Positions 31,660 to 40,693 of a stretch of DNA of 64,000 nt are shown here, piece after piece. Source of the DNA: Pseudopelobacter sp964542535. GTDB lineage: Bacteria > Desulfobacterota > Desulfuromonadia > Geobacterales > Pseudopelobacteraceae. A program made the translations under genes and the position numbers. Within the stretch, counting starts at the first letter, position 1. Each line of letters opens with the position of its first letter. The notes beneath the pieces were generated by a model. The model was given only the letters and a program-made list of their open reading frames with translations. It was not told where the DNA came from and ran no database searches. Location of the stretch: contig CAZIUE010000010.1 of assembly GCA_964542535.1 (NCBI GenBank), positions 1 to 64,000 on the forward strand, in the 5' to 3' direction.

Positions 31660-34404
31660 ATGGAGGATAGAACACTGCCGGAGGAAACAGCCAAACTCCA
31701 ACGGGACATGGCCGTCCTGATGGAGTTCCTGGCCGAAGTCCTGAGCGGACTGGGAGAAGACTCCCTGGCCGCCTCACTCCCGTTTAAAGGGGGGGGGACG
31801 ACGGTGACCGACAACGACCGGGGGGTTCACGCTTGGTCCATTGCCTTCCAGCTGCTTAACATGGCCGAAGAGAACAGCGCGGTGCAGATGCGCCGGAAAG
31901 TGGAATCCCATGCAGGACTGGCGGAAGAGCCGGGGCTGTGGGGCCAAATCCTTTCCCAACTCAGGAAACTGGGCGTTGCTGAAGAAACCATTCATCACGA
32001 ACTGGAAAACGTGGAGGTGGAGGTGGTGCTCACCGCCCATCCCACCGAAGTCCGGCGGACATCGGCCCTGTACCATCTGCGGGAACTGTACCAGCTGATC
32101 GTCAAGCTTGAAAACCCAATCTGGACCCCCATGGAACGCCGGGAGATTCTGGAAGAGATCAAGACAATGCTGGAGCTGCTCTGGCAGACCGGCGAAATTT
32201 TCATTGAAAAGCCCCATGTCCTCTCAGAGCTTGCCGGCATCATTTACTATCTGCGCTCCATCTTTCCCCAGGTCCTGCCGATTCTGGAAAAGCGGCTGCG
32301 ACACGCCTGGCAGGATATCGGTTTTACCTGTAATGCACAGGAGAGGCTTCCCAGGTTGCCCCGTCTCCGGTTCGGCACCTGGGTCGGCGGTGACCGGGAC
32401 GGCCATCCGTTGGTAACTGCCGCGATAACGAGGCAGGCTCTCCGGGAATTGCGAAACAGCGCCGTTTCCCTTATTAATGAACAACTGGTCACTTTGGCGG
32501 CACGTTTGAGCCTTTCCCAGCGCCTTCTGCCGGTTCCGGCGCCACTCGCGGAACTGATCGCGGATGTCGCCGCTACCCTCGGTGACCGGGGTGAAGAGGC
32601 GCTGCGGCGGAACCCGTTGGAGCCGTGGCGCCAAGTGATAAATCTCATGATCGCCAGGCTGCCCGTTGAAAGTGCCGGAAAGGAACCTGACTCGGTGCAA
32701 CCGGGGCAGGGATGCTATCAACTGGCTGCCGAGCTGTGCAACGACCTGCGCTTGGTGCAGGACAGCCTGACCGCCGCCGGCGCGTTACGACTCGCCAGGG
32801 ACTATGTAGCACCCGTGCGGCGCACGATAGAGGTGTTCGGTTTTCACCTGGCTTCACTCGATATTCGTCAGAACAGCGCCTTTCACGACCTGGCCGTGGA
32901 GCAGCTGATGGCCGCGGCAGGTCTACGGGATACCGGTTTTTCCGGGTGGAGCGAGGCTCGGCGGCTGGAGTTCCTTAACCGTGAGCTTGCGTCGTCGCGT
33001 CCCTTTGCCCGCCACGATGCCAGACTTGGCGGTGAGGCCGAGAGCGTCATCGACTGCTACCGGGCACTGGTCGACCATAGCCGGGTCTGGGGGAGGGACG
33101 GCCTTGGCTCTCTGATTGTAAGCATGACCCGCGCCCTTTCGGACTTGCTGGTGGTCTACCTGCTGGCCCGTGAGGCAGGTCTGACCGTGGCCGGTTCCAA
33201 CGGTCACGTCTGTCTGCTGCCGGTGGTTCCCCTCTTTGAAACCATTGAGGACCTTCAGGGAAGCCATCTCGTCCTGCGCCGGTTTTTGGAGCATCCCATG
33301 ACCCGTCGCACCCTTTCAGCTCTTTGCGGGACTGCGCCGGTGCAGCAGGTGATGATCGGTTACAGCGACAGCAACAAGGATGGCGGTATTCTCGCAAGCC
33401 TCTGGAGCCTCTACCGCGCACAGGAGGCTATGGCGGAGGTTGGCCGGCAGTGCGGTGTGGGGATACGTTTCTTTCATGGCCGTGGCGGCACCATCAGTCG
33501 GGGAGCAGGGCCCACCAGCCGTTTTCTGCGGGGGCTGCCTCACGGTACGGTGGACGGGAACCTGCGTTTAACCGAGCAGGGAGAGGTTATTGCCCAGAAA
33601 TACGCCAACCCGATGAATGCCGCCTATAACCTTGAGCTGCTGCTGGCCGGTACCGCGGGCGTCTCCGTAACCCAGAGCCACTGCCCCAAGAAGGCCAACC
33701 CCTTGGAACCGGTCATTGACCGTCTTGCCGAGACAAGCCGCCGAGCCTACGAAAGCCTCGTCACCGGTGAAGGGTTCATTGCCTTCTTTCGTCAGGCCAC
33801 CCCCATAGACGTCATCGAGTCGAGCCGGATAGGTTCCCGTCCTGCCCGGCGCAGCGGTGGAGCGAGCATTGCCGACCTGCGGGCCATCCCCTGGGTGTTC
33901 AGCTGGAGCCAGGCCCGCTACTCCCTTTCCGGCTGGTTCGGAGTCGGCACGGCTCTGGAGCGGCTCCTGGAGGAAGATGAGAGAGCCTTTCACGAAATCG
34001 CCGCAAACGTCTCATCCTGGGCGACGCTCAACTACATCGTCAGCAACGTCGCCACCAGCATCGCCACGGCAAATCCGGAGGTGATGCGCGAGTACGCCTC
34101 TCTCGTGGAGGACGGCATGCTGCGCGAGCGGATCTTTACGGTCATTCATGATGAATATCTGCGCACTACCCGGATGCTGGAACTGCTCTTCGGAGGCCCC
34201 CTTCCGGAGCAGCACCCCAGAATCCACGCGGCCCTTGCCCGTCGGGAGGAGCCTCTGCTGTTTTTGCACCGTCGTCAGATCGAGTTGCTTCCCCGGTGGC
34301 GGCATCACCGTGCGACCCAGGAGCACAGCAAGGCCGAGGAACTGCTGATCCTTTTGCTGGAAACCGTCAATGCCATAGCGGCAGGGCTGCGCACGACAGG
34401 ATAG
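31660..34404 (+). CDS. ppc: phosphoenolpyruvate carboxylase
   Basis: 914 residues from ATG 31660 (GGGAG upstream). Catalytic His127 sits in the VLTAHPTEVRR motif. The second active-site loop is FHGRGGTISRGAGPT near residue 606, and GYSDSNKDGG, GTWVGGDRDGHP and the C-terminal LRTTG (usually QNTG/RNTG) are present. It adds bicarbonate to PEP to give oxaloacetate, replenishing the TCA cycle. The carbonic anhydrase gene precedes it. No frameshift in 2.7 kb. Confidence 0.97.
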   Translation: MEDRTLPEETAKLQRDMAVLMEFLAEVLSGLGEDSLAASLPFKGGGTTVTDNDRGVHAWSIAFQLLNMAEENSAVQMRRKVESHAGLAEEPGLWGQILSQLRKLGVAEETIHHELENVEVEVVLTAHPTEVRRTSALYHLRELYQLIVKLENPIWTPMERREILEEIKTMLELLWQTGEIFIEKPHVLSELAGIIYYLRSIFPQVLPILEKRLRHAWQDIGFTCNAQERLPRLPRLRFGTWVGGDRDGHPLVTAAITRQALRELRNSAVSLINEQLVTLAARLSLSQRLLPVPAPLAELIADVAATLGDRGEEALRRNPLEPWRQVINLMIARLPVESAGKEPDSVQPGQGCYQLAAELCNDLRLVQDSLTAAGALRLARDYVAPVRRTIEVFGFHLASLDIRQNSAFHDLAVEQLMAAAGLRDTGFSGWSEARRLEFLNRELASSRPFARHDARLGGEAESVIDCYRALVDHSRVWGRDGLGSLIVSMTRALSDLLVVYLLAREAGLTVAGSNGHVCLLPVVPLFETIEDLQGSHLVLRRFLEHPMTRRTLSALCGTAPVQQVMIGYSDSNKDGGILASLWSLYRAQEAMAEVGRQCGVGIRFFHGRGGTISRGAGPTSRFLRGLPHGTVDGNLRLTEQGEVIAQKYANPMNAAYNLELLLAGTAGVSVTQSHCPKKANPLEPVIDRLAETSRRAYESLVTGEGFIAFFRQATPIDVIESSRIGSRPARRSGGASIADLRAIPWVFSWSQARYSLSGWFGVGTALERLLEEDERAFHEIAANVSSWATLNYIVSNVATSIATANPEVMREYASLVEDGMLRERIFTVIHDEYLRTTRMLELLFGGPLPEQHPRIHAALARREEPLLFLHRRQIELLPRWRHHRATQEHSKAEELLILLLETVNAIAAGLRTTG

Positions 34405-34443
34405 CCGACAGCCGCCCTTTTTCTCAATCCAGTCGGTAGCAGA

Positions 34444-35439
34444 TTACTGCTTCGTCATCTCCGCCAGCTTGCTCTCCCACCGCCAGGCATCGGCGACGAT
34501 GCCGCGGAGGTCGTCGTACTTCGGCTTCCAGCCGGTGAGTCTGCCGATCTTCTCGGCCCGGGCCACCAGCGAGGCCGGGTCGCCGGGGCGGCGCTCCGCC
34601 TCCTCCACCCTGAAGTCAGCGCCGCTCACCTCTTTTACCTGGTTCAGGACCTCCCGCACGCTGCTGCCGCGGCCGTACCCCACGTTCATGACGGTCGGCT
34701 CCCCCCCCTGTTCCAGGTAGGCCAGGGCGTGGAGATGGGCCGAGGCCAGATCCTCGATGTGGATGTAGTCGCGCACGCCGGTGCCGTCCGGGGTGGGATA
34801 GTCGGTGCCGTAGATACTCACCTTCTCCCGCATCCCCAGGGCGGCCTGGCACGCCACCTTGATCAGGTGGGTGGCTTCGGGAGTGCGCTGCCCCATGCGG
34901 GCCAGGGGGTCGGCGCCGGCCACGTTGAAGTAGCGCAGGGCCACGTACTTCATGCCGTGGGCGGCGCAGGCGTCCCTGAGCATCCATTCGCTCATCAGCT
35001 TGGAGGTGCCGTAGGGGTTGATGGGCGCCAGGGTGCTCTCCTCGTCGGCCACTCCCCCCTCGGGGAAGCCGTACACCGCCGCAGTGCTGGAGAAGATGAA
35101 GCGCTTGACGCGGTTCCTGACGCACGCCTCCAGGAGTCCCAGGGTGTTGCGGGTGTTGTTAGCGTAGTACTTCAGCGGCAGGGCGACCGATTCCGGCGCC
35201 ACGATGGCGGCGGCGAAGTGCAGCACGGTGGAGAAACGGTGACTCTGGAAGGCATCGTTCAGGGCCGCCGTGTCGCTCAGGTCGGCCAGGATCAGTTTCT
35301 CTCCGTTGATGAGGGCGGTGGGAAAGCCGGTGGAGAGGTTGTCGTACACCACCACGCGGTGGCCGGATTCGGACAGTTGGCGGACGACGTGGCTGCCGAT
35401 GTAGCCGCAGCCGCCGGTGACGAGGATCATTTCGGACAT
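34444..35439 (-). CDS. galE: UDP-glucose 4-epimerase
   Basis: 331 residues from ATG 35439 (AAGGA upstream). N-terminal NAD-binding GGCGYIG, then the Ser/Thr-Tyr143-x3-Lys147 catalytic motif (FSSTAAVYG, NPYGTSK), and RYFNVAGAD and GVRDYIHIEDLA typical of GalE. Interconverts UDP-glucose and UDP-galactose for surface polysaccharides. It converges with ppc and lies 64 nt downstream of the TIM-barrel isomerase gene on the same strand. Confidence 0.95.
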   Translation of the reverse strand: MSEMILVTGGCGYIGSHVVRQLSESGHRVVVYDNLSTGFPTALINGEKLILADLSDTAALNDAFQSHRFSTVLHFAAAIVAPESVALPLKYYANNTRNTLGLLEACVRNRVKRFIFSSTAAVYGFPEGGVADEESTLAPINPYGTSKLMSEWMLRDACAAHGMKYVALRYFNVAGADPLARMGQRTPEATHLIKVACQAALGMREKVSIYGTDYPTPDGTGVRDYIHIEDLASAHLHALAYLEQGGEPTVMNVGYGRGSSVREVLNQVKEVSGADFRVEEAERRPGDPASLVARAEKIGRLTGWKPKYDDLRGIVADAWRWESKLAEMTKQ

Positions 35440-35503
35440 GGGGGTTCCTTGGACCGGGGCGTTCCGGCGCACGTGCCGCCGGAACGCCCCGTATGTGGGA
35501 TGA

Positions 35504-36271
35504 CTACAGGTATTTCCGGATGTTGCGCAGTGAACGCTCCAGGCGTTCGTTGGAGTGGGCCTCGATGGTCCAGACCGCGTCAGGGGCGAAGCGGTTCAAG
35601 AGGTCGAAGAGCTGGTCGAAGTCGATCTCTCCCTCCCCCAGGGGGAGGTGCTCGTCCGCCTGACCGAAGTTGTCGTGCAGGTGGATTTCGGCCATGAAAG
35701 AACCCATCTCGGCGAACCATTCCTCCAGGCCGACGGTGGAGAACATGTTCCAGTGACCCACGTCGAAGCAGTGGCGGAAGAAGGGGGAGTTGATGGCCTC
35801 CAGCAGGTCGCGCAGGGAGGAAGGCTCCTTCTCGAAGATGTTTTCCACGGCAATGGTGCTGCCGATGGCACTGGCTCGCGCGAGGAACCCCTGCCAGAAG
35901 TCGATGCTGTTTTTGAGCCATGCCGCCCTGTTGTTGCCGTGGCGCAGCTCGTCCAGGCCGGGATGGAAGACGATCACGCGCGGCCGGAGGATTTCGGCCG
36001 CCTGGAAGACCTGCTCGAAACGTTCGCGGGTGGCCTGGCGGATGGTGGCGTCCACGGCGCCGGGGTTCAGATCCATGAAGGCGGCGTGGATGGTCGTGGC
36101 CAGCCCCGCCTCCTGCAGCAGTCGGGCTGCCTGCGCCAGCCGCTCTTCGGTGAATGCGTCCAGGGCCTCGCAGGAGAAGTAGACTTCGGGGTTGATGCGC
36201 TCGCGCAGGATGTGGTCCAGGCTCTCGAAGAGGCGCAGATAGGGGACGTGGGCATGTATCGTTCTATTCAT
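35504..36271 (-). CDS. sugar phosphate isomerase/epimerase-like TIM-barrel protein
   Basis: 255 residues. Its ATG overlaps the end of the K+ channel gene by 8 nt. It has the xylose isomerase-like/AP endonuclease 2 barrel with metal-binding residues in FHPGLDELRHG, VENIFEKEPSS, CFDVGHWNMF, IHLHDNFGQADEHLPLGEG and WTIEAHSNE. Members include hydroxypyruvate isomerase, epimerases and endonuclease IV. The HDN...GEG pattern favours the isomerase group. Substrate unknown. Confidence 0.85.
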   Translation of the reverse strand: MNRTIHAHVPYLRLFESLDHILRERINPEVYFSCEALDAFTEERLAQAARLLQEAGLATTIHAAFMDLNPGAVDATIRQATRERFEQVFQAAEILRPRVIVFHPGLDELRHGNNRAAWLKNSIDFWQGFLARASAIGSTIAVENIFEKEPSSLRDLLEAINSPFFRHCFDVGHWNMFSTVGLEEWFAEMGSFMAEIHLHDNFGQADEHLPLGEGEIDFDQLFDLLNRFAPDAVWTIEAHSNERLERSLRNIRKYL

Positions 36272-37316
36272 GGTGGCTGTGCCCCTTCAGGTGCTGTTTG
36301 GTGATGGAGCCGGGTCCGGTACGGAGGATCAGCTCTTCCAGCTTTGCTATGGATACGGGTTCGCCCAGGACGATCAGGGTGTCGTTGTCGTCGATCTTGG
36401 CCTGGGAGTGGGGGTTGAATACCATTTTGCCGTTGGCCTTCTTGATGCCGATGATGATGACGCCGGTCTCCCTGCGAAACCCGGAACTGACCAGGGTCTC
36501 GCCGGCAAAAACCGAGTCGTGGGGTATGGTGATCTCCTCCATCTGCAAGTCCAGGTGATCGCTGCCGGTGGCGATCTCGATGAAGTCGACCACGTTGGGT
36601 TGCAGGATCGACTGGGCCATCCTGGTGCCGCCGATGACGTAGGGGGAGATGACCTTGGAGGCGCCGGCCCGTTTCAGCTTGATGTCCGACCCCTCGTCGC
36701 TGGAGCGGGCCAGGATGAAGAGCTCCTGGTTGAGGCCCCGGGCGGTGAGGGTGATGTAGACGTTGTCGGCGTCCGATGAGACCACCGAGATCAATCCCTT
36801 GGCACGCATGATGCCGGCCTTGAGCAGGCACTCGTCCTGGGTGGCGTCCCCCCGCAGATGCAGGTAGCCGTCCTCGTCGATCTTCTCCAGGGTCTCGTTG
36901 TCCTTCTCCACCACCACGAAGGGGAGCTTGTGGGAGAAGAATTCCCGGCAGATCAGCGAGCCGATGCGGCCGAAACCGCAGATGATGTAATGCCCGCGCA
37001 GGGCCTCGATCTTCTTTTCCACTTTCTTTCTCCCGATCACCCGCTGGATCTGTCCCTCGAACATGATCTGGGCCAGGCTCCCCACGATGTACCCCAGCAC
37101 GCTGACCCCCACCACGATCAGCGCCATGGTGAAGGCCTTGCCGCTGTCGGACAGGTCGTGGACCTCCTTGAAGCCGACGGTCCCCAAGGTGATGATGGTC
37201 ATGTACAGGGCGTCCAGAATCGTCCAGTGTTCGATGGCTACGAAACCGATCGTTCCGGCGGAGACCAGCAGCAGCAGGATGGTGATGGAAATTTTCAGGT
37301 GTCGAACGGGATCCAC
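36264..37316 (-). CDS. two-TM potassium channel with RCK (TrkA-N/TrkA-C) domain
   Basis: About 350 residues from a GTG at 37316 with AGAGG five nt upstream; other in-frame starts up to 37394 are possible. TM1 (ISITILLLLVSAG), a pore segment (YMTIITLGTVGFKEV) and TM2 (FTMALIVVGVSVLGYIVGS) come first. An RCK domain with NAD-type GFGRIG and a TrkA-C domain follow. The filter reads TVGFKE where classical channels have TVGYGD, so the second glycine is Lys. Probably a ligand-gated K+ channel of the MthK/GsuK kind. Divergent from the GntR regulator. Confidence 0.88.
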   Translation of the reverse strand: MDPVRHLKISITILLLLVSAGTIGFVAIEHWTILDALYMTIITLGTVGFKEVHDLSDSGKAFTMALIVVGVSVLGYIVGSLAQIMFEGQIQRVIGRKKVEKKIEALRGHYIICGFGRIGSLICREFFSHKLPFVVVEKDNETLEKIDEDGYLHLRGDATQDECLLKAGIMRAKGLISVVSSDADNVYITLTARGLNQELFILARSSDEGSDIKLKRAGASKVISPYVIGGTRMAQSILQPNVVDFIEIATGSDHLDLQMEEITIPHDSVFAGETLVSSGFRRETGVIIIGIKKANGKMVFNPHSQAKIDDNDTLIVLGEPVSIAKLEELILRTGPGSITKQHLKGHSHHE

Positions 37317-37459
37317 GGGCACCTCTGAGCGGTCCGTAAGAGTACCTTCTGGCACCGCAAAATTCAAGAAATTGTCGAGCCGGAGCCGGAGCAAGACTCC
37401 GGAAGAGGGGGGACAACGGGTTGTACTTGAAAAAACTTTTCAAATACGCAATGTTAGAG

Positions 37460-37487
37460 TTGACAAATTTTGCATACAGTATACAAT
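37460..37487 (+). promoter_or_regulatory. predicted promoter of the GntR-family gene
   Basis: TTGACA (37460-37465), 16-nt spacer, TACAAT (37482-37487), 28 nt before the start codon. The -35 is perfect and the -10 matches five of six. Confidence 0.7.
37470..37486. promoter_or_regulatory. 17-bp palindromic operator overlapping the GntR promoter
   Basis: TTGCATACAGTATACAA is an inverted repeat with one mismatch pair about a central A (TTGyATAC-A-GTATrCAA). It fills the promoter spacer and covers the -10. GntR/FadR-family regulators bind short palindromes of this form, so autorepression is likely. Confidence 0.7.
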
Positions 37488-37515
37488 AGCCAAAATTTTC
37501 TCCGGAGATACGGAT

Positions 37516-38205
37516 ATGCCAAAACCCATCGAGAAGCATCCCACCCTGCGCGAAAAGATCTTGGAAAACATTCGTGACGCCATCATCTCCGGAGCGCTCA
37601 AGGAAGGGTGCAAGGTATCGGAACCGGAACTGGCCGAGCGCTTCGGCATCAGCCGCACCCCGATCCGCGAGGCGTTCCGGCAGCTGGAATCCGAGGGATA
37701 CCTGACGGTGATCCCCCGGCGGGGAGCGGTGGTCAGCGAGTTTAACCTGAAAGAGGTGGAGGATTTCTACGCCATCAAGAGTATCCTGGAGGGGTATGCG
37801 GCCCAACGGGCCTGTGAACGGCTGACGGACAAGGAGTTGGAACGTCTGCACTCCATCAACGTACGTCTGACCGAGCTGTCCGCGGCCAACGACGTGAAGG
37901 GGTTCTTCAAGCTCCACGACGAGTTTCATGCTGTGTTCATCAATGCCTCGGACAACGAGAAGCTGAAGGAGATGATCTACAGTCTGATCACCCGGTTCCA
38001 GCGTCTCCGCCACATGTCCTTAAGCCTGCCCGGCAGGATGGCCGTGTCGGTGCAGGAACATGACAAGATCCTGGACGCCTTCCGGCGCAGGGATGCCGAG
38101 GCCGCTTCCAAGCTGGTCCAGAAGAACGCCGAGTACGGCGGCAGGGTTCTGATCGACGGCGGTGTCACCGCCACCCTGGCTGCGGAATTCAAGATGCGCC
38201 ACTGA
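37516..38205 (+). CDS. GntR-family (FadR/FCD subgroup) transcriptional regulator
   Basis: 229 residues from ATG 37516 with CGGAGA upstream. The N-terminal winged helix is typical (ISGALKEGCKVSEPELAERFGISRTPIREAFRQLESEGYL). The C-terminal all-helical FCD domain binds an organic acid and metal (HDEFHAVFINASDN, EHDKILDAFRRRDAEAA). No catabolic operon adjoins it; ispD follows 62 nt later, and the K+ channel is divergent. The operator over its promoter suggests self-control. Effector and targets unknown. Confidence 0.92.
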   Translation: MPKPIEKHPTLREKILENIRDAIISGALKEGCKVSEPELAERFGISRTPIREAFRQLESEGYLTVIPRRGAVVSEFNLKEVEDFYAIKSILEGYAAQRACERLTDKELERLHSINVRLTELSAANDVKGFFKLHDEFHAVFINASDNEKLKEMIYSLITRFQRLRHMSLSLPGRMAVSVQEHDKILDAFRRRDAEAASKLVQKNAEYGGRVLIDGGVTATLAAEFKMRH

Positions 38206-38267
38206 CGTCCGGGTATGCGCCGTCCGCCCCGCGCCGGCGGCTGGTTGCGATACCCAGAGGAGCGACG

Positions 38268-38984
38268 ATGAAAGCATGCAAGGCATTTGCCCTGATACCG
38301 GCGGCGGGCATGGGAAAGCGTATGGGCGCTTCAGTTAACAAGCAGTACCTGCACCTGGGGGGGCTGCCCATCCTGGCCCACACCCTGGCGGTGTTTCAGT
38401 CCTGCCCTGACATCACCGGCATCTGCCTGGTGACCCCGGCCGACGAGATCGCCTATTGTCGCGACCAGGTGGTCACTCCCTGTGGCTACTCCAAGGTGAT
38501 CGAGATCGTACCCGGCGGCCGCGAGCGCCAGAACTCGGTCATGAACGGGCTCAAGGCATTGCGGCGCCATGCCTTGAGCGATGACGTGGTGCTGATCCAC
38601 GACGGGGTCAGGCCGTTCATCACCCCGCACCTGCTGCGGGAATCCATCTCGACGGCCAGCAACCACGACGGGGCGTTGGTGGCGGTGCCGGCCAAGGACA
38701 CCATCAAGACGGTCCGGGACGGGGATGTGGTGGATACGCCCGACCGTTCCTGCCTCTGGCAGGCCCAAACCCCCCAGTCGTTCCGCTTCGGCCTGATCCT
38801 CGAAGCCCACCAGAGCGCCGAGGATGCCGGTTTCAGCGGCACCGACGACTCGTCGTTGGTGGAGCGCCGCGGAGGGAAGGTGCGGATCGTGACGGGGGAC
38901 TACCGCAACATCAAGATAACCACTCCCGAGGACCTGGTGCTGGCGGAGGCGTTTCTGTCGGCTGCCCGGCAGGTACAGCCATGA
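38268..38984 (+). CDS. ispD: 2-C-methyl-D-erythritol 4-phosphate cytidylyltransferase
   Basis: 238 residues from ATG 38268 behind GAGGAG. The nucleotide-binding start ALIPAAGMGKRMG, HDGVRPFITP, TPQSFRFGLI and the C-terminal NIKITTPEDLVLAE define IspD. It makes CDP-methylerythritol in the non-mevalonate isoprenoid pathway. The usual partner ispF is not next to it; instead a receiver-kinase gene overlaps its stop by 4 nt. Confidence 0.95.
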   Translation: MKACKAFALIPAAGMGKRMGASVNKQYLHLGGLPILAHTLAVFQSCPDITGICLVTPADEIAYCRDQVVTPCGYSKVIEIVPGGRERQNSVMNGLKALRRHALSDDVVLIHDGVRPFITPHLLRESISTASNHDGALVAVPAKDTIKTVRDGDVVDTPDRSCLWQAQTPQSFRFGLILEAHQSAEDAGFSGTDDSSLVERRGGKVRIVTGDYRNIKITTPEDLVLAEAFLSAARQVQP

Positions 38985-40153
38985 GCCCGAAGCAAGCAGA
39001 CAGGATTCTGATCGTAGACGACGAGATGCTGGTGGCCAAGATCCTCTCCCTGCACCTGGAGGAGGCCGGCTACCTGACCGACTGGGCCCGGGATGGCGAA
39101 CAGTGCCTGGAACTGATGGCGCGGAAGGAGTATACCCTGGTGCTCCTTGATATCTGGATGCCCCAGATGAGCGGGGTACAGGTGCTGGAAAAGATCAGGG
39201 AAACCGGCAGCGATGTGGCCGTGATCATGATGAGCGGCCATGGCAGCGAGAGCATGGCAGTGAACTGTATGAAAAACGGCGCCATGGATTACTTCTCCAA
39301 GCCGTTCGAGTTCTCCGACGTGCTTCAGCGGGTGGAACAGGCCGTCGCCAATCGGGCCATGCGCCTGGAGAAACAGCGCCTGGAACGGGAGAAGGACGAT
39401 TTCGTCTCCATGCTCTCCCACGACATGAAGAACCCCATTACCGCCGTGATCGGCTCCATCGACATCATGCGCGAGGGGTGTCTGGGACCGGTCAACGAGG
39501 AGCAGGCCGCGTACCTGCAGTCGGCCATCGACAGCTGCAACGAAGTGGTTGCCATGATCGACAACCTGCTGGACATCCACCGCTTCGAGGCGGGCCGTCT
39601 GCATCTGGACTTGCAGCCCTGGGACCCGCGGGAACTGCTGTCGCCGGTGGTATCCCGCTTCGCCATGCTGGCGGGACGCGAAGGGGTCGTGCTGAACGTG
39701 GATCTGGAGCCGGAGCTTCCCTGGGTGTCCGTCGACCGTAACGCCTTCTCCCGCACCGTCACCAACCTGCTCTCCAATACCCTCAAGTTTACCCCCGAGG
39801 GGGGGATGATCACCCTCTCCTGTCACCACCTGGAGCCGCGGCAGGCCATGGAGCTTTCCATTCCCTCCCATGCCGCGAGCCGGGCTACCCAGCTGTTTAC
39901 CAGCCACGGCCGGCTGGTGCGGCTGAGCGTCAGGGATACGGGCAGCGGCATCCCGACGGAGGATCAGGAGCGGATCTTCGAGCGTTTCGTCCAGTCACGC
40001 CAGGGGGGCAAGGGGCGCAGTGGCGCCGGGCTCGGCCTGGCTTACTGCAACCTGACGGTCAAAGGATTCGGCGGAGTGATCTGGGTCGAGAGCACCCCCG
40101 GCGAGGGGAGCGAGTTCATCGTCCTGCTCCCGGCTCTGGCGGAGGAGGAATGA
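38981..40153 (+). CDS. receiver-histidine kinase hybrid without transmembrane segments
   Basis: 390 residues, overlapping ispD by 4 nt. N-terminal receiver domain with Asp57 (LVLLDIWMPQMSG), a short coiled coil, then HisKA with His147 (VSMLSHDMKNPI) and a HATPase domain (DNLLDIHRFE, LLSNTLKFTPEGG, DTGSGIP, GAGLGLAYC). The receiver comes first, so it may act as an input domain or as a relay acceptor. No output DNA-binding domain, no membrane anchor. It could respond to another kinase. The downstream thioredoxin gene overlaps by 4 nt. Confidence 0.92.
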   Translation: MSPKQADRILIVDDEMLVAKILSLHLEEAGYLTDWARDGEQCLELMARKEYTLVLLDIWMPQMSGVQVLEKIRETGSDVAVIMMSGHGSESMAVNCMKNGAMDYFSKPFEFSDVLQRVEQAVANRAMRLEKQRLEREKDDFVSMLSHDMKNPITAVIGSIDIMREGCLGPVNEEQAAYLQSAIDSCNEVVAMIDNLLDIHRFEAGRLHLDLQPWDPRELLSPVVSRFAMLAGREGVVLNVDLEPELPWVSVDRNAFSRTVTNLLSNTLKFTPEGGMITLSCHHLEPRQAMELSIPSHAASRATQLFTSHGRLVRLSVRDTGSGIPTEDQERIFERFVQSRQGGKGRSGAGLGLAYCNLTVKGFGGVIWVESTPGEGSEFIVLLPALAEEE

Positions 40154-40656
40154 TCCCGGGACTTGGCAGTGCCGCTGTGCGGGCCGCGGTCGCGGCGCTG
40201 GTGCTGCTGGCCGGCCTCTGGGGAGGCGCGTTGTCGGCAGCCGCGGAGCTGGATTTCTCCAAGGCGCTCAAGCTCGGTTCCGGCCCCCGGGTGGTGGTGG
40301 AATTCACTGACCCGGACTGCCCCTATTGCCGTGCGGCTTCCCGCTATCTGGACGGCCGCGGGGGGGTGACCCGTTACGTGTTCTTCTATCCCCTGGCCCG
40401 TCACCCCCGGTCGCGGGAAAAAGTCCGCCATATCCTCTCCCGCAAGGATGGGGAGGTGGCCTACCACCAAGCCATGTCCGGCGCCCTGGATGGAGCGCCG
40501 CGACTTGTCAGCACCCCTTGGGGCGACAGACTGCAGGAGGAGCAGGTGACTATCGCCACCCGTGCCGGGGTGCGCTCCACCCCCACCTTCATGATCAACG
40601 GCAGGATCGTGGTCGGTTTCGACCGCCCAAAAATCGAGGAGCTTCTGGGAAACTGA
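40150..40656 (+). CDS. periplasmic thioredoxin-fold (DsbC/DsbG-like) protein
   Basis: 168 residues, overlapping the kinase gene by 4 nt. Signal peptide to about residue 31, then a thioredoxin fold with C57-P-Y-C60 (EFTDPDCPYCRAAS) and the cis-Pro loop STPTFMINGR. The CPYC motif and FTDPDCPYC context match the catalytic domain of DsbC-like isomerases. The N-terminal dimerisation domain is missing, so it may work as a monomeric thiol oxidase or reductase. Possibly a partner of the VKOR fusion elsewhere in the window. Confidence 0.85.
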   Translation: MIPGLGSAAVRAAVAALVLLAGLWGGALSAAAELDFSKALKLGSGPRVVVEFTDPDCPYCRAASRYLDGRGGVTRYVFFYPLARHPRSREKVRHILSRKDGEVAYHQAMSGALDGAPRLVSTPWGDRLQEEQVTIATRAGVRSTPTFMINGRIVVGFDRPKIEELLGN

Positions 40657-40693
40657 CTCCCCAAGGCGAACCATGATTCTGTCGACGGGCTGC

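Noticed and set aside
36268..38013. 581-codon minus-strand frame across the K+ channel and the GntR gene
   Set aside because: It is a shifted reading of the channel gene and antisense to gntR; both real genes have motifs and start sites.
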